DNA from: Shewanella colwelliana ATCC 39565
Lineage (GTDB): Bacteria; Pseudomonadota; Gammaproteobacteria; Enterobacterales; Shewanellaceae
Length of the DNA: 64,000 bases
NCBI RefSeq assembly: GCF_000518705.1
Contig: NZ_JAEC01000005.1
Span: 186,001 to 250,000, forward strand
Direction of reading: 5' to 3'
Shown: positions 52,640 through 62,187 of the stretch, piece after piece
Position numbering within the stretch: the first letter of the stretch is position 1
Layout: each line of letters starts with the position of its first letter
Notes under the pieces: generated by a model
Told to the model about the DNA's origin: nothing
Seen by the model: the letters and a program-made list of their open reading frames with translations, nothing else
The model's database searches: none
Program-made: the position numbers and the translations under genes

Positions 52640-52768
52640 GAAGTGTCCGAATGCGGTGAGCTAATTTGCGTGATCGAGGCAGGACGCCGACATAGCCTCA
52701 GTTGAGCCATGGATGGCGAATCTGAGGCGATAGCAAATTAGCTCATTTAGCATGAGGATCAACACTTC
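52640..52768. repeat. 129-bp nested hairpin inside the composite element
   Basis: Successive complementary pairs: GAAGTGT (52640-52646)/ACACTTC (52762-52768); ATGC/GCAT; TGAGCTAATTTGC (52657-52669)/GCAAATTAGCTCA (52733-52745); GCCTCAG (52695-52701)/CTGAGGC (52722-52728); GCCAT/ATGGC around GG at the tip (52706-52717). It can fold as one long hairpin as RNA or single-stranded DNA. Confidence 0.72.
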
Positions 52769-52954
52769 GCCGGAGCGGCACAGGGATATCGAAAAGGGAA
52801 ATGCTGTAGTTTCCCTTTCGTCGGGTGTGGGCGAAGCGCCACGACTTTAAAACCACACACTGAATCAATTTTAAGGGATGATAATTCAACCTAAAAACTC
52901 AATAGCATCAATCCAGAAAGTAAAGTAACTTAATAAATTAACTGTATAAATTGA

Positions 52955-53755
52955 ATGAAAGATGTAATTGAGCCTGTAAATAATTTAGTAAATGTCTGTT
53001 ATGAAGGAACCTCTGGGCAAACAGATATAAGAACAATGTATATCGACGATATTCTTCACTTTTCATTAACGGATGTTTTTGTCGTTTTGAACAAAGAAAA
53101 TAAAAGTATGGGTGAACGAAACCCAACAAGAAACATCCCAAATCTAATAAAAACACTCATAACAGCTTTAGATAAAGATGAATATACCCAGTTTCCTCAT
53201 TCAAAACCAACACCAGGGTTAGAAACTGAAACTTTCGTTACGCAGCCTGGCTTAAACAGAGTAATGGGGAATGATGACTCTGCTGCAGGAAGAAAATTCC
53301 AACGTTGGTTATATCACGATGTTGTACCTTCTCTGACAAAATTTGGCTCTTATCCACCCCCTCTTACACCTCAAGGTTCAGCACTTTCACAAATGGCTGA
53401 AATTGTAGCTCAAAACTCAAGGGTACTGGCAGATACAATTATTCGGCAAGATAGGTTAGAGCAAGAAGTAAGCTATGTTAGGGGGGATATAAACAGTGCC
53501 CAAGAACGTATTGAAAAACTTGAACAGCAAGGTTCCGATAATGAATTTATCATGACCGTTAGACAATGGTTTGATAAAAAAGAAATAGTTTTAACAAATA
53601 AAAAAGAGTTTGACATAGTCACATGGTGCGAAAATATTAGCCTTCGAGATAACAAGAAAAAAATAGCTTGCCCATCCGGAGAAAGGTTGAACGCAAGATT
53701 CAATCTAGATGTTATTACCCAAGCAAAATCGTTGGTAGAAGACTCTCAAGGTTAG
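52955..53755 (+). CDS. Orphan Bro-N (phage antirepressor-like) DNA-binding protein
   Basis: 266 aa. The N-terminal half has Bro-N features: TDVFVVLNKENKSMGERNPTRNIPNLIKTL, FVTQPGLNRVMGNDDSAAGRKFQRWLYHDVVPSLTKFGSY, matching the N-terminal DNA-binding domain of BRO/AntA-B-type phage and baculovirus proteins. A coiled coil follows (RQDRLEQEVSYVRGDINSAQERIEKLEQQ), then an unrecognised C-terminal domain with NARFNLDVITQA. The gene is visibly AT-richer than its neighbours and sits between the inverted-repeat element and lysS, with no other phage gene nearby; probable horizontal origin. No clear ribosome-binding site before the ATG. Confidence 0.78.
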   Translation: MKDVIEPVNNLVNVCYEGTSGQTDIRTMYIDDILHFSLTDVFVVLNKENKSMGERNPTRNIPNLIKTLITALDKDEYTQFPHSKPTPGLETETFVTQPGLNRVMGNDDSAAGRKFQRWLYHDVVPSLTKFGSYPPPLTPQGSALSQMAEIVAQNSRVLADTIIRQDRLEQEVSYVRGDINSAQERIEKLEQQGSDNEFIMTVRQWFDKKEIVLTNKKEFDIVTWCENISLRDNKKKIACPSGERLNARFNLDVITQAKSLVEDSQG

Positions 53756-53775
53756 TAAATATCAGTAATAAAAAC

Positions 53776-53812
53776 AAAAAACCAGCCTACTTGGAAAAGT
53801 GGCTGGTTTTTT
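53776..53812. terminator. Bidirectional terminator between Bro-N gene and lysS
   Basis: AAAAAACCAGCC / GGCTGGTTTTTT, 12-bp stem with a 13-nt loop. Confidence 0.85.
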
Positions 53813-53847
53813 AATCGTGATTATTAAGCCAACGGCTTAATCAACAA

Positions 53848-55350
53848 TTACGCTTGTGGGCGCATCGCTGGGAACAGAATCACGTCACGAATCGTGTGCG
53901 TGTTGGTAAACAGCATCACCAAACGATCGATACCAATACCTTGACCCGCAGTTGGTGGCAGGCCGTGCTCGAGTGCAGTAATGTAGTCAGCGTCGTAGAA
54001 CATCGCTTCGTCATCACCTGCATCTTTTGCATCAACTTGCGCTTTAAAGCGGTTGTCTTGATCTTCTGCATCGTTAAGCTCAGAGAAACCGTTAGCGACT
54101 TCACGGCCGCCAATGAAGAACTCGAAACGGTCAGTGATGAAATGGTTTTCATCGTTACGACGTGCCAGTGGTGAGATATCAGCAGGGTAGCCAGTAATGA
54201 AGGTTGGTTGCATTAACTGTGGTTCAGCCGTCTCACCAAAAATCTCTTCAAGTAACTGACCGCAAGTCCAGAACTTCTCGATGGTCATGCCTAGGCTCTT
54301 AGCCAAGTCACGCATAAACTCAAGGTCTTTCACTTCTTCATAAGTCATCGACTGAATCGTTGCGTTGTCTGGGTTATACTGCTTAATGGCATCTAACATG
54401 CTTAGACGAGCGTATGGACCACCAAAATCAACGGTGTGCTCGCCATAAGGAAGTTGTGGAGAACCACAAAGTTCGATAGCGATAGAGCTCAACATCTCTT
54501 CAGTCAAATCCATCAGATCTTTATAATCTGCGTACGCCATGTAGAATTCCATCATAGTGAATTCAGGGTTATGACGAGGCGATAGACCTTCGTTACGGAA
54601 GTTACGGTTAATCTCAAACACACGCTCAAAACCGCCAACCACTAAACGCTTCAGATAAAGCTCTGGCGCAATACGCAGATACATAGCGATATCAAGCGCA
54701 TTATGATGCGTCTCAAATGGACGTGCTGAAGCACCACCAGGAATGCTGTGCATCATTGGGGTTTCAACTTCCATAAACTCTTTTTTCACCATGAAATTAC
54801 GGATTGCTGAAACCACTTTAGAGCGCATAATGAAGGCGTTACGAGACTCTTCATTCACAATCAAATCAACATAACGCTGACGGTAACGAGTTTCTTGGTC
54901 TGTTAAACCATGGAACTTTTCAGGGAGTGGACGCAATGCTTTAGTCAGCAACTGGTACTCTTCCATGTTCACATACAGATCGCCTTTACCTGAAAGGTGT
55001 AGCTGACCAGTAACACCTATGATGTCACCAATGTCTAAACCTTGGAAAGTCGCTTTAAGATCTTTTTGAACGTCTTTACCCGCGTAAGCTTGAATGCGGC
55101 CAGAAACGTCTTGAATCACTAAGAAAGGACCACGCTTAGCCATGACTCGGCCAGCAATTGAACGCACAATGCCCATGCCTTCAAGCTCTTCTTTGGTGTT
55201 TTGGCCAAATTCAGCTTGGATGTCTGCCGCTTTATGTTTTCGATCGAAGTTATTTGGGTGACCGTTTGCTGGGCAGTTCGTACGGATGTGCTCTAATTTA
55301 GCACGACGTTCTGCAATTAACTTGTTCTCGTCTTGGGTTTGTTCAGTCAT
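53848..55350 (-). CDS. lysS: Lysyl-tRNA synthetase
   Basis: 500-aa class II aminoacyl-tRNA synthetase charging tRNA-Lys. N-terminal OB-fold anticodon domain ([26 protein letters not shown]), motif 2 ([30 protein letters not shown]) and motif 3 ([21 protein letters not shown]) are intact; length matches E. coli LysS. Follows prfB by 12 bp, the classical prfB-lysS operon. Confidence 0.97.
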   Translation of the reverse strand: MTEQTQDENKLIAERRAKLEHIRTNCPANGHPNNFDRKHKAADIQAEFGQNTKEELEGMGIVRSIAGRVMAKRGPFLVIQDVSGRIQAYAGKDVQKDLKATFQGLDIGDIIGVTGQLHLSGKGDLYVNMEEYQLLTKALRPLPEKFHGLTDQETRYRQRYVDLIVNEESRNAFIMRSKVVSAIRNFMVKKEFMEVETPMMHSIPGGASARPFETHHNALDIAMYLRIAPELYLKRLVVGGFERVFEINRNFRNEGLSPRHNPEFTMMEFYMAYADYKDLMDLTEEMLSSIAIELCGSPQLPYGEHTVDFGGPYARLSMLDAIKQYNPDNATIQSMTYEEVKDLEFMRDLAKSLGMTIEKFWTCGQLLEEIFGETAEPQLMQPTFITGYPADISPLARRNDENHFITDRFEFFIGGREVANGFSELNDAEDQDNRFKAQVDAKDAGDDEAMFYDADYITALEHGLPPTAGQGIGIDRLVMLFTNTHTIRDVILFPAMRPQA

Positions 55351-55362
55351 CTTCTTCTCTCG

Positions 55363-56461
55363 TTAAAGGCCAGATTTCAGGCTAGCTTCTATAAACTTGT
55401 CCAGGTCGCCATCTAAGACGCTCTGGGTATTTCGATTTTCAACACCGGTACGTAGATCTTTAATACGCGCATCATCGAGCACATATGAGCGGATCTGGCT
55501 GCCCCAACCAATATCTGACTTGGCATCTTCTGCAGCCTGTTTGTCGGCATTCTGCTTGAGCATCTCTAGCTCGTACAATTTAGCTTTTAGCTGTTTCATC
55601 GCCGCATCACGGTTCTTATGCTGCGAACGGTCATTCTGGCACTGCACTACCGTGTTAGTTGGCAAATGAGTAATACGAATTGCCGACTCTGTTTTGTTAA
55701 CGTGCTGACCACCCGCGCCTGATGCACGATAGGTGTCGATACGCAGATCCGCTGGATTAATATCAATTTCGATCGAGTCATCAATCTCAGGGTAAACAAA
55801 TACCGAGCAGAAAGAGGTATGACGCTTACCAGACGAATCAAATGGCGATTTACGCACTAAACGATGAACACCTGTTTCAGTTCTCAGCGATCCAAAGGCA
55901 TACTCGCCAGAAAACTTAATGGTTGCACCTTTAATGCCGGCTACATCACCACCGGTCACCTCAATCAACTCAGGCTTGTAATCATGAGCTTCGCCCCAAC
56001 GCAGATACATACGCAGTACCATATTGGCCCAATCTTGCGCTTCAGTACCGCCCGACCCAGACTGAATATCTAAATAACAATCGGCGGCATCATGTGGACC
56101 AGAAAACATGCGACGGAACTCAAGTTCCTCTAAACGTTTTTCCAGCGCAGCAAGTTCAGCTTCGGCATCATTGAAGGTTTCTTGATCATCCTCTTCAACG
56201 GCCAGCTCCAGCAGCCCTTCGATATCTTCGAGGCCACTGTCCATATCATCGATAGTTTTGACGACCGCTTCGAGCGAAGCACGCTCTTTTCCAAGCGCTT
56301 GTGCATTCTCAGGATTATTCCATACTTCAGAGCTTTCAAGCTCTCGGCTCACTTCTTCTAGACGCTCACACTTAGCATCGTAGTCAAAGATACCCCCGAA
56401 GAAGGTGGGTACGGTCGGCCAGCTCCTTGATTTTAAATTTAACCGGATTTACTTCAAACAT
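55363..56461 (-). CDS. prfB: Peptide chain release factor 2, expressed by programmed +1 frameshift
   Basis: RF2, terminating at UAA and UGA. The first 25 codons (56461 to 56387: [20 protein letters not shown]...GYL) run into an in-frame TGA at 56384-56386; shifting +1 there (skipping 56386) continues at GAC 56385 into the long frame to 55363, giving 365 aa like E. coli RF2. GGQ motif in [22 protein letters not shown]. The residue at the position of E. coli K-12 Thr246 is Ala, the form associated with higher activity. SPF-type specificity loop: [12 protein letters not shown] lies in domain 2 (sequence around it as in RF2). Confidence 0.96.
56383..56402 (-). promoter_or_regulatory. prfB programmed frameshift site
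   Basis: On the minus strand CGGGGGTATCTTTGAC: internal Shine-Dalgarno-like GGGGG, slippery CTT and in-frame TGA followed by C, as in E. coli prfB. Low RF2 favours the +1 slip, so RF2 controls its own synthesis. Confidence 0.93.
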
Positions 56462-56674
56462 GACTCTTTCTACTTAAATATCGATGGGCAGGAGTGCAAA
56501 CGCGGTATTTTAACTCAATCACCCGCTTTAGCCTAGAGGCGAGACTCGCAGAATCGGCCTTATTTCATGCAATAAAGGCATAGAATATAAAATGCAGTGT
56601 TTTCAAACGTTCGCTCAAAACCCCCCTGCACAATCCAACTTACTATTTCACATTTGCTGGCTATACTTTTCAAT

Positions 56675-57658
56675 ATGAATGAAGAGATAACTCGTTGTTG
56701 CTACCACGAAGATGAAGGATTTTCCTGCACAGAGCCTGCGGAACCTTCAGGCTTGTGCTATTGGCACGACCCAAAAATCCTTAAAGATAAACCAGAAGAT
56801 ATTGCTCGATTAGAAGCCTACGCCCGAGGCGGAGGCATGATGCGAGGTATCGCACTTAAGCGTGCAGAGCTCCCGGGAATCGATCTGGTTCGTCATCATC
56901 AAAAAACCGGCTTTGACATGAGTCATGCCGAGTTATACCGCGCCAACTTAAATGGTGCTCACTTGTTTAACCTTAACCTGCAAAATGCCAGTTTAATGAA
57001 GGCCGATCTGCGCGACTCCAATGTCCATTGCGCTAACCTCATCAATACCAATTTACTTGGCATAAAATGGAATGGCGCCAAGATTGAAAATATCAACACA
57101 GGTAAAGCCATTAAGCAGGAACGAATGGCACTTGAGGCTGAGCGAGTTGGCGAGCAAGAGATAGCCGAAGACTATTTTGAGCAAGCAGAAGAGATCTATC
57201 GCGATCTGCGTAAAGCCGCTGAACGTGAAGGATTATTTGCCATGGCTGGCGAGTACCTCCGCAAAGAACTCACCATGCGTAGACATCAAATGCCCAAGTT
57301 CAGTCATACCCGCATGGTATCAAAGTTTGTCGATCTTTTCTGTGGCTATGGCGAGGCCCCCATCAGAGTGATCGGCTTCTCCATGGGGCTCATTTTCATC
57401 TGTGCCCTGCTCTACCTATTTACGGGGTTAAGTTACGATGGCAACATCCATGTATTTAATCTCAATAATGGATTATCGGCTAATCTCACCCTCTTTTTTA
57501 ACTGTGTGTACTATTCTGTGGTGACCTTTACCACACTTGGCTATGGTGATTTCACCCCAATAGGTTTCTCCCGTGCTATTGCAGCTATCGAGGCGTTCAC
57601 AGGCAGTTTCACCATCGCATTGTTCGTGGTGGTATTTGTGAAAAAAATGACTCGCTAA
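56675..57658 (+). CDS. Pentapeptide-repeat / two-TM potassium-channel fusion protein
   Basis: 327 aa from ATG 56675; a frame opening at 56597 is not supported. N-terminal Cys/His segment CCYHEDEGFSCTEPAEPSGLCYWHD (possible metal site), then pentapeptide repeats (AELYRANLNGAHLFNLNLQNASLMKADLRDSNVHCANLINTNLLG, about residues 85-130), a charged helical linker (about 140-215), then TM1 (about 235-255), pore loop with selectivity filter TTLGYGD at residues 286-292, and TM2 to the C terminus. This is the Ion_trans_2 type pore. A potassium conductance is expected from the filter; gating is unknown. Confidence 0.87.
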   Translation: MNEEITRCCYHEDEGFSCTEPAEPSGLCYWHDPKILKDKPEDIARLEAYARGGGMMRGIALKRAELPGIDLVRHHQKTGFDMSHAELYRANLNGAHLFNLNLQNASLMKADLRDSNVHCANLINTNLLGIKWNGAKIENINTGKAIKQERMALEAERVGEQEIAEDYFEQAEEIYRDLRKAAEREGLFAMAGEYLRKELTMRRHQMPKFSHTRMVSKFVDLFCGYGEAPIRVIGFSMGLIFICALLYLFTGLSYDGNIHVFNLNNGLSANLTLFFNCVYYSVVTFTTLGYGDFTPIGFSRAIAAIEAFTGSFTIALFVVVFVKKMTR

Positions 57659-57896
57659 TTCGCTACACCCAAGCAAAACGATAACCCGATCACATTTAAG
57701 TCGTACGCATCAAGACCGGGGTCTCAATGCCTTCACTGAGCGTGAAGTACCGCCCAAAAGCTGCATAAATAACCACTTCTAAGACCTGTTGCCAAAAGGG
57801 CTCTGGGTATACTCAAGCCAACCTTACTTCTCTAATTTACTTACTCAAGGTGATGCACTGCCGAGCATAGTCAACGATTCTAAAAAGGTCCCTACA

Positions 57897-60800
57897 ATGA
57901 TAACACTCACTATCGATGGTCAATCGGTCAATGCCAAGCGGGGAGAAAACCTCCTCCATTGCGCCACTCAATCAGGCATCGCAATCCCCAATTTATGCCA
58001 TCAAGGCAAGCAAGCGGAAGGCAGAAAATCCTGTGATCTCTGCTATGTTGAGACCACAGATTGTTCAGGTAACAAGACCACCATCAAGGCTTGTGAAACA
58101 CACATAAGTGAACCACTGACGGTCATCACTCATTCCGCTGCATTATCTGAACTGCGCCAAGCATCACTTAAAACTTTACTGAGCGACCACTTTGCTGACT
58201 GTGAAGCACCTTGCCAGACCGCCTGCCCTGCAGGTGTCGATGTACAGTCTTATCTGTATCAAATTGCACAAGGCAATCACAAAGAAGCCGTAAAAATCAT
58301 TAAGGACACCTTGCCACTGCCACTCTCTATTGGCCGAGTCTGTCCCGCATTTTGTGAATCGGCTTGTCGTCGTGGTGAACTAGATGAACCCCTTGCCATC
58401 AGACAGCTAAAACGTCATTCAGCCGATATCGATCTTCAGGGCGATAGCTATATCCCCACAAAACTCCCCGCAACCGGCAAGCGAGTAGCCATTGTAGGCA
58501 GCGGCCCCGCTGGAATCAGTGCGGGTTTCTACCTCTCCAATGCTGGCCATGATGTCACCCTTTATGAGTCGATGCCCAAGGCCGGCGGCTGGTTAAGGTA
58601 CGGCATCCCCGAATACCGTTTGCCTAAAGCCATTCTCGACCAAGAAATTGAGCTACTCTGTAAAAACGGCATGAAAATTCAAACTAATACACGGCTAGGT
58701 GAAGATATTCACCTCAAAAGTTTACTGAACGATTTTGATGCCGTTTGCCTAGCAATTGGTGCACAGAAAGCCGTGTCGATGAACTATCCAGGGGTTGAGC
58801 TTAACGGTTGCTATTTAGGGGTGGACTACCTAAGAGACCATTGCACCGATAAACAGTACACCACAGGGAAAAAAGTGGCGGTGATCGGCGGGGGAAATAC
58901 CGCTATCGACTGCGCCAGAACCGCTCTTAGAGAAGGTGCAGAAGTCACCTTAGTCTATCGACGCACTCGTGATGAGATGCCCGCAGAAAATTATGAAATT
59001 GAAGAGGCTGAACACGAAGGTGTACGCTTCTATTTTCTCACTAATCCCATCGAAAATTTGAGCGATAATAACGGCCGAGTCAACGCCGTCACGTTTGAAA
59101 AAATGCTCCTTGGGGAGCCTGATAGCTCTGGTAGACGTTCACCCAAAGCCACTGGAGAAACCTTTACGGAAGCATTTGACACCGTTATTCCCGCGGTGTC
59201 TCAGACTCCAGATATGACATTTTTAATCCATCCTGAGAGCCAGTTGTCTACGGGTGAAGTGGCACTGACCCGCTGGAATACATTCTCAGGCTGTGAACAC
59301 ACTATGTCTTCAGGCATAGAGAAACTGTTTGTATTAGGAGACTCTCGCACAGGCCCAGCAACCGCTGTCGCCGCGGTCGCCGATGGCAAAAAAGCCGCAC
59401 AAGCCATCGAAAAACAGCTCAATGGCTCGCTGACATGTGAGTTGACCCCCAAAGCTTTTAACTCGCAAAAGCGCTCATCCACACCACTTGATAAAAGCCA
59501 CTTTCCGCAAACGCTAACTCAATCTAAGGCCAGGATGCTTGAGCTGCCGATATCCGCGCGGCAAGGTAACTTTGCCGAAATCGAGCAGGGCTTTGACGAA
59601 GCGGTGGCCATAGCCGAAGCAGCACGCTGCCTTGAATGTGGCTGTCAGGCCAATACAGATTGCCAACTACGCGACTTAGCGACCGAATATCGTATTGAGG
59701 AACAAGGGCTTAATAAAAGCGAACATCGTGCCTTTACTCAAGATAGCAGCTCACCCTTTATTCATTTTGATCCCAATCGCTGTATCAGTTGTGGAGCTTG
59801 TGTCACTGCCTGCCACCAGCAATCGGGTCATAAGGCAATATGCTTTGAAGCCGATAGTTACTTGGCCCTGCCGACTCAGTCTCCCTCTGCACGTCAAGCT
59901 CCCCGCGTTGGCTTTAATGCCACCATGGCCGACAGCCAATGTGTGCAATGTGGCAATTGTGTTCAGGTCTGTCCCACTGGTGCCTTAAGCGACGCTCGAG
60001 ATAAAACCCAGGGCCGCAAGCAAGCCTTAATTAATACCTCAACCGTGTGCACATACTGCGGTATAGGCTGTCGTATCGAACTGCATACCGATCCAGAGAC
60101 AAATGAGATTAAGCGGGTTAGCGGCGACCCCGAGTCCCCCGTCAATCACGGCATGCTGTGCGTCAAAGGTCGATTCGGCTTCGACTTTGTCAATAGTGAG
60201 CAGCGACTAACCACACCACTGATACGCCAACAAGGCACGCTCGTCCCCGTAAGTTGGAGTGAGGCAATAAACTATATCGCCGAAAAACTCTCCAAAATTA
60301 GGCAGCAATTTGGCTCAAATTCTATTGCAGGGCTCGCATCCGCTAAGGCGACAAATGAAGACAATTACCTGTTTCAGAAACTTTTCAGAAGCGTAATAGG
60401 TACCAATAATATCGACCACTGCGCTCGCCTTTGTCATGCATCCACTGTTACCGCACTGCAAGACTCTCTGGGCAGCGGCGCAATGACCAATGACATTCCA
60501 TCAATTCAAGCCTCTGATCTGATCTTTATCTTGGGCTCAGATACCAGTGCGGCCCACCCCATCATTGCCTCAAAGATAAAACAGGCAGTCCATCAGCATG
60601 GCGCTAGATTAGTTGTCGCCGACCCAAAGAAAGTTACCATTGCCGATGACGCCGAACTCTACATTTGTCAGCGCCCAGGGACAGATGTAATGCTGCTTAA
60701 CGCCATCATGCAGCAAATCATCAGCAATGACTGGCACGATCTCGACTACATCACTAATAGGGTCGACGGTTATAGTGAGTTGTATGATGAGGTGATGAAG

Positions 60801-62111
60801 GATGACTATCAGCTAGCTAATGCCGAGCTCATTACGGGTGTGAAGCAAGCCGATATTAAACTTCTTGCCAAGATGATTGGCACCGCAAAAATCACCGCCA
60901 TCTACTATGCGATGGGTATAACGCAGCACACCTCTGGCCATGACAATGTCACCGCGATAGCCAATTTACAGCTGCTGTGTGGCAATATCGGCGTCAAAGG
61001 GGCCGGGATTAACCCACTTAGGGGTCAGAGTAACGTTCAAGGTGCCTGTGATATGGGGGCACTCCCCAACTACTTTACCGGCTACCAAAAAGTGGATGAC
61101 CCATTGGTACAGATGCGTTTTACCCAAGCATGGCAAAAAAGTGAACTACCATCGACCATAGGTATTGCCGCTACTGAGATGATGCATGCCTTAGCAAAAG
61201 GAACCCTTAAAGCCTTATATGTGATGGGAGAGAACCCTGTCTTGAGCGATCCGGACCAAGCGCATGTGTTACAGGGCCTTAAAGCGTGTGAACTGCTCAT
61301 CGTGCAAGACATTTTTATGACCGAGACGGCGGAACTTGCAGACGTAGTATTGCCCGCAGCTAGCTTTGCAGAGAAGCAGGGGCACTTCACCAATACCGAG
61401 CGCCGAGTGCAGCAATTACAAGTGGCTATCCCCTCACCTGGCGTTGCACGTCAGGATTGGCAAATTATCACAGATATCGCCAACGCTTTAGGTGCCCAGT
61501 GGCACTATGATAATGAGCGAACCATCTGGCATGAGATCACCCAAGTCACGCCTCAGTACCGCGGTATTAGCTGGAAAACTATCGATCCCACCACCACAAA
61601 CGGCAAACATGGAATCCAATGGCCCTGTCCAGCAGAAGGACATCCCGGGACGCCTATTTTGCATACCAGCCAGTTTACGCGCGGCAAAGCTGTGATGCGA
61701 CCAGTGAGGTATCGACTGCCAGCAGAAATGCCCTGCAAAGATTACCCCTATATGCTGTCTACCGGGCGCTTACTTGAACAGTTCCACACTGGCACCTTGT
61801 CGCGTAAAACCGCAGGGCTCAACGACCTCGCCACGCCAAGAGTAATGATTTCGGCATTCGATGCTGACAAGCTAGGGATCGATAATGGTGAAATGCTCAC
61901 CCTATCCACACGACGGGGCAAAATAAGCATCGCAGCGTTTGTCACCAAACGGGCGCAAGCGGGAGTGCTGTTTTTACCCTTCCATTTTGCCGAAGCGGCA
62001 GCGAACAAGCTCACCAATAATGTCCTCGACCCCGTGGCTAAAATACCTGAATTTAAGATCTGTGCGGTAAAGGTCGAAAGCGCCAAAAAGCCCATAAAGT
62101 GCGATGAGTAA
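57897..62111 (+). CDS. fdhA: Fused soluble formate dehydrogenase, NfnB/GltD-like plus molybdopterin catalytic domains
   Basis: 1,404 aa from ATG 57897; a frame to 57789 adds 36 residues without support. Order: [2Fe-2S] domain (NLCHQGKQAEGRKSCDLC); GltD-like FAD/NAD domain with N-terminal Fe-S cysteines (CEAPCQTACPAGVDV), GSGPAGISAGFYLSNAGHDVTLYE and AVIGGGNTAIDCARTAL; two ferredoxin clusters (CISCGACVTAC, CVQCGNCVQVCPTGAL); molybdopterin domain with CTYCGIGCRIE and catalytic Cys846 in DHCARLCHAST, so a Cys enzyme, not selenocysteine; C-terminal molydopterin-dinucleotide domain (GRLLEQFHTGTLSRK). Probably oxidises formate and passes electrons to NAD(P). Confidence 0.9.
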   Translation: MITLTIDGQSVNAKRGENLLHCATQSGIAIPNLCHQGKQAEGRKSCDLCYVETTDCSGNKTTIKACETHISEPLTVITHSAALSELRQASLKTLLSDHFADCEAPCQTACPAGVDVQSYLYQIAQGNHKEAVKIIKDTLPLPLSIGRVCPAFCESACRRGELDEPLAIRQLKRHSADIDLQGDSYIPTKLPATGKRVAIVGSGPAGISAGFYLSNAGHDVTLYESMPKAGGWLRYGIPEYRLPKAILDQEIELLCKNGMKIQTNTRLGEDIHLKSLLNDFDAVCLAIGAQKAVSMNYPGVELNGCYLGVDYLRDHCTDKQYTTGKKVAVIGGGNTAIDCARTALREGAEVTLVYRRTRDEMPAENYEIEEAEHEGVRFYFLTNPIENLSDNNGRVNAVTFEKMLLGEPDSSGRRSPKATGETFTEAFDTVIPAVSQTPDMTFLIHPESQLSTGEVALTRWNTFSGCEHTMSSGIEKLFVLGDSRTGPATAVAAVADGKKAAQAIEKQLNGSLTCELTPKAFNSQKRSSTPLDKSHFPQTLTQSKARMLELPISARQGNFAEIEQGFDEAVAIAEAARCLECGCQANTDCQLRDLATEYRIEEQGLNKSEHRAFTQDSSSPFIHFDPNRCISCGACVTACHQQSGHKAICFEADSYLALPTQSPSARQAPRVGFNATMADSQCVQCGNCVQVCPTGALSDARDKTQGRKQALINTSTVCTYCGIGCRIELHTDPETNEIKRVSGDPESPVNHGMLCVKGRFGFDFVNSEQRLTTPLIRQQGTLVPVSWSEAINYIAEKLSKIRQQFGSNSIAGLASAKATNEDNYLFQKLFRSVIGTNNIDHCARLCHASTVTALQDSLGSGAMTNDIPSIQASDLIFILGSDTSAAHPIIASKIKQAVHQHGARLVVADPKKVTIADDAELYICQRPGTDVMLLNAIMQQIISNDWHDLDYITNRVDGYSELYDEVMKDDYQLANAELITGVKQADIKLLAKMIGTAKITAIYYAMGITQHTSGHDNVTAIANLQLLCGNIGVKGAGINPLRGQSNVQGACDMGALPNYFTGYQKVDDPLVQMRFTQAWQKSELPSTIGIAATEMMHALAKGTLKALYVMGENPVLSDPDQAHVLQGLKACELLIVQDIFMTETAELADVVLPAASFAEKQGHFTNTERRVQQLQVAIPSPGVARQDWQIITDIANALGAQWHYDNERTIWHEITQVTPQYRGISWKTIDPTTTNGKHGIQWPCPAEGHPGTPILHTSQFTRGKAVMRPVRYRLPAEMPCKDYPYMLSTGRLLEQFHTGTLSRKTAGLNDLATPRVMISAFDADKLGIDNGEMLTLSTRRGKISIAAFVTKRAQAGVLFLPFHFAEAAANKLTNNVLDPVAKIPEFKICAVKVESAKKPIKCDE

Positions 62112-62141
62112 CCACTCGCTATTATCCAGGCTACGTGCCAC

Positions 62142-62174
62142 AAAAAAGGCCGCTCATTAACGAGCGGCCTTTTT
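62142..62174. terminator. Bidirectional terminator between fdhA and the chemoreceptor gene
   Basis: AAAAAGGCCGCTC / GAGCGGCCTTTTT with loop ATTAAC. Confidence 0.9.
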
Positions 62175-62187
62175 CATCTATCAATGA

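Larger units (their letters stand above)
52257..52850. repeat. Composite inverted-repeat element bounded by 22-bp perfect inverted repeats
   Basis: Outer arms at 52262-52283 (begins GTCGTGGCGCTTCGCCC) and 52824-52845 (ends GGGCGAAGCGCCACGAC) are exact reverse complements over 22 bp, flanked on both sides by TTAA within 1 bp. Inside lie a second inverted pair CGCTCCGGCGAA (52327-52338 and 52766-52777), end hairpins at 52291-52313 and 52793-52818, and internal hairpins at 52397-52410, 52491-52521 and 52640-52768. No open frame of note. Looks like a non-autonomous repetitive element or several merged palindromic units; I recall similar sequence scattered in Shewanella genomes but cannot check copy number. 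Confidence 0.75.

Noticed and set aside
52640-52768. Retron msr/msd RNA
   Set aside because: The long hairpin invited the idea, but no reverse transcriptase gene is present in the window.
52257-52850. Integron attC or CRISPR array
   Set aside because: No regularly spaced direct repeats and no attC core sites or integrase.
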